From Pseudoteredinibacter isoporae_A (GTDB lineage: Bacteria; Pseudomonadota; Gammaproteobacteria; Pseudomonadales; Cellvibrionaceae), in assembly GCF_040372805.1 (NCBI RefSeq), contig NZ_BAABWJ010000003.1, positions 310,001 through 374,000 on the forward strand: DNA of 64,000 nucleotides, in the 5' to 3' direction. The notes under the pieces were generated by a model. That model had not been told where the DNA came from. It was given only the letters and a program-made list of their open reading frames with translations, and made no database searches. Shown piece by piece: positions 8,353 to 17,208 of this stretch; within the stretch, counting starts at the first letter, position 1; each line of letters opens with the position of its first letter. The translations under genes and the position numbers were made by a program.

Positions 8353-9159
8353 TTAGGCTCCCATTAAACGCTTGAAGAATCCTTTCTTCTCAACATCCAG
8401 GAAACGGTGCTCTATTTCCTCACCAAACAAGCGACCAACAGCATCTGTGTACGCTTGCCCGGAGTTGGAATCGGCGTCCAGAATCACAGGGCTACCCTGG
8501 TTAGAGGCTTTCAATACCGCTTCGCTTTCAGGGATCACACCGAGAAGATCGATAGCCAAGATCTCTTTTACATCTTCGACGCTGAGCATTTCACCTTCGA
8601 CGACTCGCTCAGGGTTGTAACGGGTGACCAGCAACTTCTCTTCGACCACTTCGCCTTTTTCCGCTTTACGGGATTTGCTCTGCAAAATACCCAGAATGCG
8701 GTCTGAATCGCGTACGGAAGACACTTCAGGGTTGGTAACAACAATCGCCATATCGGCAAAGTACAACGCCATTTGGGCACCGCGTTCGATACCAGCAGGG
8801 GAGTCACAAACAATAAAGTCGAAATCTTCACTGAGTTCATCAAGAACTTTTTCAACGCCTTCTTGAGTTAGAGCATCTTTGTCGCGAGTCTGTGAGGCCG
8901 GCAGGATATACAGATTGTCAACGCGTTTATCTTTAATCAAGGTTTGCTTCAAGTTAGCTTCACCATTGATGACGTTAACAAAATCGTAAACCACACGACG
9001 CTCACAGCCCATAATCAAATCAAGATTACGCAGGCCTACATCAAAATCGATAATAACGGTTTTGTGGCCGCGTTGTGCAAGGCCCGTTCCGATGGAAGCA
9101 CTGGTGGTGGTTTTGCCCACACCGCCTTTTCCTGAAGTTACTACGATAATTTTTGCCAC
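8353..9159 (-). CDS. minD: Septum site-determining ATPase MinD
   Basis: A 268-residue ParA/MinD-type ATPase. The deviant Walker A motif KGGVGKTT is at 11-18, the switch region VIIDFDVGLRNLDL follows near residue 40, and VCDSPAGIE is the Walker B area. The C-terminal FFKRLMGA forms the amphipathic membrane-targeting helix. ATP-bound MinD sits on the inner membrane, recruits MinC to block FtsZ assembly near poles, and is released by MinE. It starts 8 bases after the minC stop and belongs to one operon with minC and minE. Confidence 0.98.
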   Translation of the reverse strand: MAKIIVVTSGKGGVGKTTTSASIGTGLAQRGHKTVIIDFDVGLRNLDLIMGCERRVVYDFVNVINGEANLKQTLIKDKRVDNLYILPASQTRDKDALTQEGVEKVLDELSEDFDFIVCDSPAGIERGAQMALYFADMAIVVTNPEVSSVRDSDRILGILQSKSRKAEKGEVVEEKLLVTRYNPERVVEGEMLSVEDVKEILAIDLLGVIPESEAVLKASNQGSPVILDADSNSGQAYTDAVGRLFGEEIEHRFLDVEKKGFFKRLMGA

Positions 9160-9167
9160 TCGTTCAC

Positions 9168-10016
9168 CTACTTGTCATTGATCTGAGCGATGGTCAATCG
9201 CTCGTCTTTTAATTGAATATGAGCTGCCTGCTTCCAGGCTTTATCTTTCAACTCATCACTTAAAATAAAAATGCCTGCGACGGACACCAGCTCGGCTTCC
9301 AGTTGCTGACAAAAAATACGGGCATTGCTGTCCCCTTTCACTCCGGCCAACGCTCGACCACGCAGAGGGGCATAAATATGAATATTGCCATCCGCCAGCA
9401 CTTCGGCCCCTTCACTGACCTGCGCCAACACGATTAGATCACAGCCTTCGGCGTAGATTTGCTGACCACCACGTACAGGACGCTCGATAATTTTGGCCTT
9501 GCGGTGAACCAGTTTTTCCTGGATTTCCACTCGGGTTTCAATCACCGTTTTTACCTGCACCTCACGGGACTCAGAAACATCTGTCTCGCTTTCTGCCGGC
9601 GTATCGAGAGGCATTTCCACTTGTTCGCCATCTCCCGAGGGCGTTACATCAGCGACGGGCGTATTATCTTCTTCATGCGCCTGAACAGACCCTGAGCGCG
9701 CAGCCCCTGGCAAGGCCGGTAAACCCGTTGTTCTTACCGAATCCAACAGGGTCTCGCCGACCGAACGAAATGCCATCGGGTGCAAACCCGCCTCAAAGCA
9801 ATCGGCAATAAGAGGTTTGAAATCCACCGGGGTATTTTCCGAGGTGAATTTTTCAAGACTGATCACCACCGCTGAATCCGCAAATAATTGTGGAGCCTGC
9901 GATACTTTGTCCTGCAATTGGGATAAAAATTCCGTGGAGGGATACTGCTTCACCTCCAACACAATGGAGGTGATATTGCTTCCTTTCAGTTGGAAGCATA
10001 CTTCAGATGAACTCAT
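9168..10016 (-). CDS. minC: Septum formation inhibitor MinC
   Basis: MinC, 282 residues from the ATG at 10016. The N-terminal FtsZ-inhibiting domain covers about residues 1-100. A long acidic, Pro- and Ser-rich linker covers about 110-160. The C-terminal beta-solenoid that dimerises and binds MinD begins at RPVRGGQQIYAEGCDLIVL and includes GRALAGVKGDSNARIFCQQL. The linker makes the protein longer than E. coli MinC (231). A TTG three codons upstream is an alternative start; neither has a clear ribosome site, and I chose the ATG. First gene of minCDE. Confidence 0.95.
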   Translation of the reverse strand: MSSSEVCFQLKGSNITSIVLEVKQYPSTEFLSQLQDKVSQAPQLFADSAVVISLEKFTSENTPVDFKPLIADCFEAGLHPMAFRSVGETLLDSVRTTGLPALPGAARSGSVQAHEEDNTPVADVTPSGDGEQVEMPLDTPAESETDVSESREVQVKTVIETRVEIQEKLVHRKAKIIERPVRGGQQIYAEGCDLIVLAQVSEGAEVLADGNIHIYAPLRGRALAGVKGDSNARIFCQQLEAELVSVAGIFILSDELKDKAWKQAAHIQLKDERLTIAQINDK

Positions 10017-10152
10017 TATTGCCAAAGGGCCTTATATAAAAACTCGCCAAAGTGCCTAGTTTACCGCCTTTGTGAGGAAAAGGTAGGGATAAATAGTGGG
10101 CAAGCTGACCGCCACCCAAAACGCTTAATTTTCAACCAAATCAAGATGGGTT

Positions 10153-10884
10153 TTATTTTCCGCCCGCAACATCAATAAAGCTTCCAGTGACAAATGACGC
10201 TTCCTCCGACAATAGCCAAGCAATGGCATGTGCGACCTCTTCCGGCTGCCCTCCACGCTGCAAGGGGATCTGATTTGCCAGACGATCAACCCGATCAGGC
10301 TCGCCACCATCGGCGTGCATCTGGGTATAAATCAACCCTGGGCGCACGCCGTTAACTCGAATATTCTTGGCAGCCAGCTCTTTGGCTAGACCTACGGTCA
10401 TCGTATCCAACGCACCTTTCGAGGCCGCGTAGTCAATATATTCAAAAGGTGAACCCGTTACCGCCGCCAGGGAGGACACGTTCACAATTGCAGAGCCTGA
10501 TTCCATACGAGTAATCGCTTCCTGCAAACAGTAAAAGCTGCCCAGCACATTGGTATCCAAAATACGTCTGAAGCGTTCAGCTTCAATATCGTCAAAACGG
10601 CATTGCGCAAACAGAATCCCCGCATTGTTCACCAGATGCGTGAGCTGGCCATAGGCCTGATCGATGGTTTCAAACATACGCCGCACCTGAGACTGATCGG
10701 CGATATCAGCCTGAACGGTGTGCGCCTCTCCACCCTGCGAGAGAATGTTTTCCTTCAGCGTTTCAGCACTTGCACTGTCTTGGCGATAGTTAATCAACAC
10801 CTTATAGCCCAAGCTGGCTAAATGCTTTGCGGTCGCTGCACCGATGCCTCGGCCGGCACCCGTGATTAAAACCCATTTTTTCAT
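10153..10884 (-). CDS. SDR-family oxidoreductase, FabG-like
   Basis: A 243-residue classical short-chain dehydrogenase. The nucleotide-binding motif TGAGRGIG is at 8-15, NNAG at 86-89, and the catalytic Ser138, Tyr152 and Lys156 (YAASK) are all present. The C-terminus SFVTGSFIDVAGGK is typical of FabG-like reductases. Asn and Arg after the first strand (INYRQDS) suggest NADP(H). The substrate is unknown. It could be a glucose/sugar or 3-oxoacyl reductase; the true fabG is normally in the fab cluster, so this is a paralogue. The ATG at 10884 is used here, but a GTG at 10890 is 5 bases from GAGG and is also possible. It stands alone between minC and the accA terminator. Confidence 0.85.
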   Translation of the reverse strand: MKKWVLITGAGRGIGAATAKHLASLGYKVLINYRQDSASAETLKENILSQGGEAHTVQADIADQSQVRRMFETIDQAYGQLTHLVNNAGILFAQCRFDDIEAERFRRILDTNVLGSFYCLQEAITRMESGSAIVNVSSLAAVTGSPFEYIDYAASKGALDTMTVGLAKELAAKNIRVNGVRPGLIYTQMHADGGEPDRVDRLANQIPLQRGGQPEEVAHAIAWLLSEEASFVTGSFIDVAGGK

Positions 10885-10923
10885 CGTCACTGCATCCTCA
10901 GTCGCAGATATTTTCCAGGCATA

Positions 10924-10951
10924 AAAAAACCCGCTTGCGCGGGCTTTTTGG
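10924..10951 (-). terminator. Terminator of accA
   Basis: A CCCGC/GCGGG stem (10930-10934 with 10939-10943) with a TTGC loop is flanked by a T run on either strand. On the minus strand it follows the accA stop by 1 base and ends in seven T. Confidence 0.85.
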
Positions 10952-10952
10952 G

Positions 10953-11909
10953 TTAGGCTTCCGGGTTGCCGTAGCTCATCAAACGCTCATAGCGTTTTTC
11001 CAGAAGCTCTTCGATGGGTACCTCAGCAAGGCGATCCACCTGTTCCACCAGATGCGTTTTTAAGCTCGCCGCCATCGTATCGATATCGCGGTGGGCGCCA
11101 CCCAATGGCTCAGGAATGGTCGTATCCACAATGCCCAGGTTTTCCAGATTGTCGGAGGTCACCCCCATGGCTTCAGCCGCCAAGGGCGCTTTCTCAACGG
11201 TCTTCCAGATAATGTTGGCACAACCTTCCGGAGAAATCACAAAGTAGGTGGAGTACTGCAACATGTTGAGCTGATCGCCCACTCCGATTGCCAACGCTCC
11301 ACCGGAAGACCCTTCACCAATCACGGTGCAGATAATCGGCGTACGCAGGCGAGACATCACGGCCAAATTCTGAGCGATGGCTTCCGAAATTCCACGCTCT
11401 TCAGAATCGATACCCGGATAAGCCCCGGGGGTGTCGATCAAGGTCAGTACCGGCATTTTGAAACGTTCGGCCATTTCCATCAAACGCAGGGCTTTGCGAT
11501 ACCCCTCCGGACGAGGCATACCAAAGTTACGGCTTACCTTTTCTGTGACACTGCGGCCTTTTTCTTCACCAATTACCATAACTGGCTTGCCTTCCAGACG
11601 GGCAACACCACCAATGATGGCTTTGTCATCACCGAAGTGACGATCACCGTGCAGCTCATCCCAGTCATCAAAGATACGAGCAATGTAATCTGAACTGTAA
11701 GGACGCTGCGGATGACGGGCGACCTTAACAATGTCCCAAGGACTCAAATTGGAATACAGACTCTCGGTCAGCTTGTTGCTCTTTTCACGGAGCTTGCTGA
11801 TTTCTTCAGTAATATTGAGATCATTATCCGCACTGACCAACTGAAGCTCTTCAATCTTGGCTTCCAGGTCGGCAATGGGCTGCTCAAAATCCAGGTAATT
11901 TGGGTTCAT
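10953..11909 (-). CDS. accA: Acetyl-CoA carboxylase carboxyltransferase subunit alpha
   Basis: AccA, 318 residues, close to the E. coli length of 319. With AccD it forms the carboxyltransferase that moves CO2 from biotin carrier protein to acetyl-CoA, giving malonyl-CoA. The sequence starts MNPNYLDFEQPIADLEAKI as in the family. It keeps the carboxyltransferase core (RHPQRPYSSDYI, FGMPRPEGYRKALRLM, TPGAYPGIDSEERG, GEGSSGGALAIGVGD). The open frame extends upstream to a TTG, but the ATG at 11909 matches the family start. The gene follows dnaE in the same direction, as in E. coli and Pseudomonas, with about 250 bases between. Confidence 0.97.
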   Translation of the reverse strand: MNPNYLDFEQPIADLEAKIEELQLVSADNDLNITEEISKLREKSNKLTESLYSNLSPWDIVKVARHPQRPYSSDYIARIFDDWDELHGDRHFGDDKAIIGGVARLEGKPVMVIGEEKGRSVTEKVSRNFGMPRPEGYRKALRLMEMAERFKMPVLTLIDTPGAYPGIDSEERGISEAIAQNLAVMSRLRTPIICTVIGEGSSGGALAIGVGDQLNMLQYSTYFVISPEGCANIIWKTVEKAPLAAEAMGVTSDNLENLGIVDTTIPEPLGGAHRDIDTMAASLKTHLVEQVDRLAEVPIEELLEKRYERLMSYGNPEA

Positions 11910-12160
11910 AGGTGCTTGGGCGCCTTTGTTCTTTAATGGGGATCCGAACGGAGAGGTGTACAAAAAACCAGCAAATATTCAGCGCCTGTACAGCTAGCTT
12001 AAGCGCGCAAATGCCGGTGACTCCGCTACCATTTAAATAGGCGTAACGATACGCGAAAGCGCACTCCGAGTCGACTATAAATCAGCCTTGGGGGACGGAC
12101 AAACTCGCCACTTAAGGCGACAATTTGCCCGGTCTGATCCTGCTCTCGCCCGACCTATCC

Positions 12161-15100
12161 TCAATAAACCAGGCTGACTCGTTCACTCCCCAGACTCGCC
12201 TTCAGCTCATCAATCAATTCGTCATTGGGTGCAACCCGCCAACGTGGCCCCAGAACCAGTTCGGCTTGTGCATCCTGACGGCTGTATTCCACCAGAAGCG
12301 GGCAACCTTGCTCATTCAGGTGGGGATTGAATACGCCAGCAAGTTGGGCCATAAAATCCTTTGGCAGGCTGATATTGTCGATTTGCAGTTTCAAACCACG
12401 GGCTCGTTGTTGACGCGCCTGGGTCAAGCTCGATACCGCATCTGTGCTCATCTTCAAGCCACCGGAGTAATCATCGTGACTGACCTTCCCGGTGAGAATA
12501 AGCAAATTGTCTTTGGCCAGCAGGTCTTTGAATTTCTCAAAAGCTTCCGGGAAGATGGCCACATCGATTCGCCCGGTGCGGTCATCCAGCGACACAATGG
12601 CCATAGAGGCCCCTTTCTTGGTTTTCATTACGCGCATATCTACCACCAAGCCACCCACTTGCTGGGATTCTTTGTCGGCACGTAATTCGCTGATGCGTGA
12701 GCTTACCAAGTGTTTCATCTCAGCGTGGTATTCATCGATCGGGTGACCGGTGAGATACAACCCCAGAGTCGAACGCTCACCTTCAAGACGCTCTTTCAAA
12801 CTCCAACGGCGGGTGCGCTCAACAAATTCTTCATAGACATCACCCGCTGATGCCTGCGGCACGACTTCACCAAATAAATCCACCATACCGGCATTTGCAT
12901 TCGCCGTGGCTTGTTCGGCGGCCTTTACAGCTTCAGGAATCGCATCCATCAAAATAGCACGAGACAAATCCAAATCATTTTGCGGGCCAATGCTGTCCAA
13001 AGCACCACAACTGACCAGCGCCTCTAAAGCCCGCTTGTTCACCTTGCGGGAGTCCACTCGAGCACAGAAGTCGAACAAATCCGTAAAGGGACCTTCCTCG
13101 CGAGCTTTTAAAATCGCTTCCACCGGGCCTTCACCTAAACCTTTAATGGCCCCCAGGCCGTAAACCACAGCATCTTCATCGTTAACCGAAAACTGAAACT
13201 CACCCAGATTGACATCGGGAGGCAGAAGCTTCAGTTTCATCTCCCGACACTCTTCGATAAAGGTCACTACCTTTTCAGTTTTATCCATATCCGACGACAT
13301 AGTCGCCGCCATAAACTGGGCAGGATAATGAGCCTTCAGCCAGGCCGTTTGATAGGACACCACCGCGTAAGCGGCTGAGTGGGATTTGTTAAATCCGTAA
13401 CCGGCGAACTTTTCCACCAAGTCGAAAATTTTCATCGCCAAGGTGCCATCGATACCTTGGCTGATCGCACCGGCTTCAAAGGTTGAACGCTGCTTCGCCA
13501 TTTCTTCGGGTTTTTTCTTACCCATCGCTCGACGCAGCATGTCTGCGCCACCGAGGGTATAACCCGCCAACTCCTGGGCGATCTGCATAACCTGTTCCTG
13601 GTATACGATAACTCCGTAAGTCGGTTTCAGGATTGGTTCCAGCTTCTCATGCTGATATTTGGCATCCGGATAAGCCACTTCGGCACGCCCGTGTTTACGG
13701 TTTACAAAGTCGTCTACCATGCCCGAATCCAGAGGTCCCGGACGGAACAGCGCCACCAATGCGATCATGTCTTCAATATTATCGGGCTGAAGACGCTTGA
13801 TCAGATCCTTCATGCCTCGGGATTCCAGCTGAAACACCGCCGTGGTTTCGGCTTTTTTCAGCAGTTTAAAGGTGTCATCGTCATCCAGCGGAATGGCCGC
13901 GATATCAAGCTCCGGCTCGCCTTTGGCCAGCAGTCGCTTGTCGATCATTTTTTTCGCCCAGTCGATGATGGTCAAGGTACGCAGACCCAGGAAGTCGAAC
14001 TTCACCAAGCCCGCAGATTCCACATCGTTTTTATCGTACTGGGTCACCAGACCGGCACCGCTTTCATCACAATACAGCGGAGCGAAATCGGTCAGCTTGG
14101 TCGGTGCGATAACCACACCCCCGGCATGTTTACCCACGTTTCGGGCCACACCTTCGAGTTGCTTCGCCATATCCCAGATTTCCTGGCCGTCAGCATCGTC
14201 AGCCAGAAATTCACGCAGAGCTTCCTCACCATCGTAGGCTTTGGCAAGTGTCATGCCCGGGTCGGCGGGAATCAATTTCGATAATTTATCGGCTAAACCA
14301 TATGACTTGCCTTGCGCGCGAGCCACATCGCGCACCACCGCCTTCGCCGCCATGGTACCGAAGGTGATAATCTGGCTAACCGCGTCACGACCGTAGGTGT
14401 CGGCCACATAGCTGATCACCTGGTCGCGATTATCCATACAGAAATCAACGTCGAAGTCGGGCATGGAAACCCGCTCCGGGTTCAGGAATCGCTCGAAGAG
14501 CAAATCGTATTCCAGAGGATCAAGATCGGTAATTTTCTGGGCATACGCCACCAAAGATCCCGCACCGGAACCCCGCCCCGGGCCGACCGGGATATCGTGA
14601 TCTTTGGCCCACTGAATAAAGTCCATCACGATCAGGAAGTAACCTGGGAACCCCATCTGCATGATGATATCGAGTTCAAACTGCAGGCGGTCGGTATATT
14701 CTTTTAAACGCGCTTGGTAATCCGCCGCGTGGGTATCCGGCAGAATAATGTCCAGGCGCTCAAACAAGCCTTCATAGGAAATTTTCTGGAAGAACACATT
14801 GGTTTGCAGCATCGCCGCGTAATCGTCTTCTTGCTCCCGGCCTTCCCATTTTTCCAACATGGCTTTGGCAGCCCACTGCTGCAACGTGTCATAGGGGATG
14901 CGCTCTTTAAAGAAGGGATCGGATTCAAAATCGTCGGGAATCGGATAATCCGGCAAGTAATAGGTGCCCAACTCGATATCCACACTGCAGCGCTTGGCAA
15001 TCTCGACAGAGTTTCGCAACGCTTCCGGAATATCGCTGAACAGTTCTTCCATCTCGGCGGGGCTACGCAGATACTGCTGATCGGAATATTTCCGCTCGCG

Positions 15101-15784
15101 ACGCTTGTCATCAAGCGCCATCCCTTCACCAATACAGACGCGGGCTTCGTGTACCTCAAATTCATCGGCACCTAAAAAGCGGACATCATTGGTTGCCACC
15201 ACCGGGCATTGGGCCGCGGTCGCCAGATCAATAGCCGAGTGTAAATAATCTTCTTCGTTTTCCCTTCCTGTGCGTTGCAATTCGAGGTAAAAACGATCGG
15301 GAAACTCCTGCATCCAGCGTTGCAAAGAAGCTTCTGCCAGGGCTCGACGTCCAGCAAGCAGAGACAAGCCGATATCACCGACACGACCACCGGACAGCGC
15401 GATAATGTCATCGCTTTTTTCTCGCAACCAATCGCGCTTCAAGTAGGGGTGCGCATGCACCTGCCCCTCTTGGTAAGCTCGCGAGATCAATTCAGTAATA
15501 TTGCGATACCCTTTTGGCCCCATCGCCAACAAGGTCAGCAAGGTCGGCTTGCCTTCACTGTCCTCCGGCGCCACCCAAAAGTCCGCTCCGGCAATGGGTT
15601 TTACACCCGCCCCATGACAAGCGTTGTAAAATTTGATTAAACCGTAGAAGTTACAGTGATCCGTCACAGCGACGGCGGGCATCCCCATTTCGGCGACTTT
15701 CGCCACCAGAGGTTTGATGCGAACAATACTGTCGACCAGTGAGTATTCGGTATGTAATCTTAAGTGGATAAATGAGCTTGTCAT
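12161..15784 (-). CDS. dnaE: DNA polymerase III alpha subunit
   Basis: DnaE, 1207 residues, the replicative polymerase subunit. The N-terminal PHP domain starts FIHLRLHTEYSLVDSIVRI. The palm keeps PGRGSGAGSLVAYAQ and the catalytic MPDFDVDFC. The finger region has KNVGKHAGGVVIAP-like sequence, and PGPLDSGMV is present. The C-terminal third has a helix-hairpin-helix (GEGPVEAILKAREEGPF), a VDLFG beta-clamp-type motif, and an OB fold. The family start MTSSFIHLRLHTEYS fixes the ATG at 15784; the extra 9 codons upstream are unlikely. The length is slightly above the E. coli 1160. Its start faces a LuxR-type gene across about 220 bases. Confidence 0.98.
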   Translation of the reverse strand: MTSSFIHLRLHTEYSLVDSIVRIKPLVAKVAEMGMPAVAVTDHCNFYGLIKFYNACHGAGVKPIAGADFWVAPEDSEGKPTLLTLLAMGPKGYRNITELISRAYQEGQVHAHPYLKRDWLREKSDDIIALSGGRVGDIGLSLLAGRRALAEASLQRWMQEFPDRFYLELQRTGRENEEDYLHSAIDLATAAQCPVVATNDVRFLGADEFEVHEARVCIGEGMALDDKRRERKYSDQQYLRSPAEMEELFSDIPEALRNSVEIAKRCSVDIELGTYYLPDYPIPDDFESDPFFKERIPYDTLQQWAAKAMLEKWEGREQEDDYAAMLQTNVFFQKISYEGLFERLDIILPDTHAADYQARLKEYTDRLQFELDIIMQMGFPGYFLIVMDFIQWAKDHDIPVGPGRGSGAGSLVAYAQKITDLDPLEYDLLFERFLNPERVSMPDFDVDFCMDNRDQVISYVADTYGRDAVSQIITFGTMAAKAVVRDVARAQGKSYGLADKLSKLIPADPGMTLAKAYDGEEALREFLADDADGQEIWDMAKQLEGVARNVGKHAGGVVIAPTKLTDFAPLYCDESGAGLVTQYDKNDVESAGLVKFDFLGLRTLTIIDWAKKMIDKRLLAKGEPELDIAAIPLDDDDTFKLLKKAETTAVFQLESRGMKDLIKRLQPDNIEDMIALVALFRPGPLDSGMVDDFVNRKHGRAEVAYPDAKYQHEKLEPILKPTYGVIVYQEQVMQIAQELAGYTLGGADMLRRAMGKKKPEEMAKQRSTFEAGAISQGIDGTLAMKIFDLVEKFAGYGFNKSHSAAYAVVSYQTAWLKAHYPAQFMAATMSSDMDKTEKVVTFIEECREMKLKLLPPDVNLGEFQFSVNDEDAVVYGLGAIKGLGEGPVEAILKAREEGPFTDLFDFCARVDSRKVNKRALEALVSCGALDSIGPQNDLDLSRAILMDAIPEAVKAAEQATANANAGMVDLFGEVVPQASAGDVYEEFVERTRRWSLKERLEGERSTLGLYLTGHPIDEYHAEMKHLVSSRISELRADKESQQVGGLVVDMRVMKTKKGASMAIVSLDDRTGRIDVAIFPEAFEKFKDLLAKDNLLILTGKVSHDDYSGGLKMSTDAVSSLTQARQQRARGLKLQIDNISLPKDFMAQLAGVFNPHLNEQGCPLLVEYSRQDAQAELVLGPRWRVAPNDELIDELKASLGSERVSLVY

Positions 15785-16006
15785 CGAAAGGCTTAGTGTC
15801 GGAAAAAACAATATTGTAGGGTGCCGAGGTAGGCTCGTCTAGCGAACATTTCACCCAGGTAAAACACCGAGACAATAATTCAGGCTCTACACAAACTGCC
15901 TAAAAATCAGCGGCTTAGTCTATGCCACCCGGCCCCTGTCGTTCACTTCTTGACCAGCACCTCTGTTGGGCGTAGGGTTCAATTTCACCCATGCCAGAAT
16001 TCGCCC

Positions 16007-17119
16007 ATGACCCAGCTTTCCAATAGAGATGTAGATTCTATAATCCAGCTCTGTGATATTGCTTCCGACAGCCGCAAGGAACCCCAGCTGCCAGACCGTT
16101 TCTTTCAACGTATCACCCAACTGTTTGAATCTCGAAGTGCGGTCTACTATTGCATGGGAGACGACGTCGCCGGACAAGGTGTCTGGGATGGACTAGGGTA
16201 CGAGCTTAACCCCCAGTGCGTGACAGCGTATGAGCAGAACTATCGCCAATATGATCCCTGCTACCTTGCTCTCACACAAAAAGCCCGGCAAGGCGAAGCC
16301 CTCATCGTATCAACCGACGAAGTCATCAGCTCCCGCCACCATTACATTAACAGTGAGTATTACAACGATTTTTTGAAACCCCAGGGCATTGATCGCAGCT
16401 TAATTTTTGGCATTCAGGATTCGGAAGGCACACTCGGTCTGGTAGGTTTCCATCGTCAAGGTGGTAGCCAACCCTATCAACCAAAACACTACCTAATGGC
16501 CCGCCTGCTTTCTACTCAACTGGCACAAGTCATGAGGCGCCAACGGCTTGAAGAGGATCTGGCATCTCAGCAGCAACAAAGCCACTTTTTAATGCGCCAA
16601 GCCTCCGTTGACGCCTGCCTGACCATTGACCAAGACGGCCTGATTCATGCCATCTTTGGTACGCCGGCAAACCTCTCGGATTGGCAGGCAGGTAATTCAA
16701 TTGTGGGGGATTCCGTTAAAGAATGGCTTCACCCGGACGCCTGCCACCATATCGAAACCGTCCTGTCTCCCACAACACAGTCGATGCAAGCCCCCAAACC
16801 GCAAGCCGTCTTCGACAACCTATCGCAAAACCATGGATTGCGAATTCGGCCATTCAAAAATCAACGAGGCGAACAGCGCTTCCACTTGCTGTTTCTGAAG
16901 AAAACCGCCAGCCTGCTTTCCCAGGCGAGACTAGAAGAATTTTCTCTCACCCCTCGGGAACAAGACGTGGTTCAAAAAATCAGTCAGGGTTACACCACCG
17001 CTCAATGCGCCAAAGCCCTCGACATCAGCCCCAAAACCGTCGAAAGGCATTTGGGGCATATTTATCAGAAAACTATGGTCAGTAATCGTGCTGAGCTGAT
17101 CAAACAACTGTCCCACTAG
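16007..17119 (+). CDS. LuxR-family regulator with sensory N-terminus
   Basis: A 370-residue regulator. The last 60 residues are a LuxR/FixJ-type DNA-binding domain (FSLTPREQDVVQKISQGY, then SPKTVERHLGHIYQKTMVSNRAEL). The N-terminal 180 residues look like a GAF-type sensor, with the pattern YYNDFLKPQGIDRSLIFGI seen in many LuxR regulators beside catabolic genes. A short PAS-like segment may lie at about 200-290. No receiver domain is seen, so it is probably a one-component ligand sensor. The start is ATG at 16007; an open TTG lies 19 codons upstream. It is 89 bases ahead of a TonB receptor gene and a hydrolase gene, which are its likely targets (inference). Confidence 0.87.
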   Translation: MTQLSNRDVDSIIQLCDIASDSRKEPQLPDRFFQRITQLFESRSAVYYCMGDDVAGQGVWDGLGYELNPQCVTAYEQNYRQYDPCYLALTQKARQGEALIVSTDEVISSRHHYINSEYYNDFLKPQGIDRSLIFGIQDSEGTLGLVGFHRQGGSQPYQPKHYLMARLLSTQLAQVMRRQRLEEDLASQQQQSHFLMRQASVDACLTIDQDGLIHAIFGTPANLSDWQAGNSIVGDSVKEWLHPDACHHIETVLSPTTQSMQAPKPQAVFDNLSQNHGLRIRPFKNQRGEQRFHLLFLKKTASLLSQARLEEFSLTPREQDVVQKISQGYTTAQCAKALDISPKTVERHLGHIYQKTMVSNRAELIKQLSH

Positions 17120-17208
17120 CACCTTCTCCCTATGGGGGGTTTCCCCCATGCCAATCGGCGTACCCAAGCGTTATTCTGGCAAAAAAGAATAATCATTGAG
17201 GATAAGCC

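Noticed and set aside
11910..11963. A longer accA start at TTG 11963.
   Set aside because: The family start MNPNYLDFEQP matches the internal ATG at 11909, and the added residues have no family match.
12105..12120. Short TCGCC/GGCGA hairpin after dnaE as a terminator.
   Set aside because: Only a 5-bp stem, and only a weak GTTTGT follows.
13649..14284. A 211-codon open frame on the plus strand opposite dnaE.
   Set aside because: It is a shadow of the strongly conserved dnaE frame with no protein motif.
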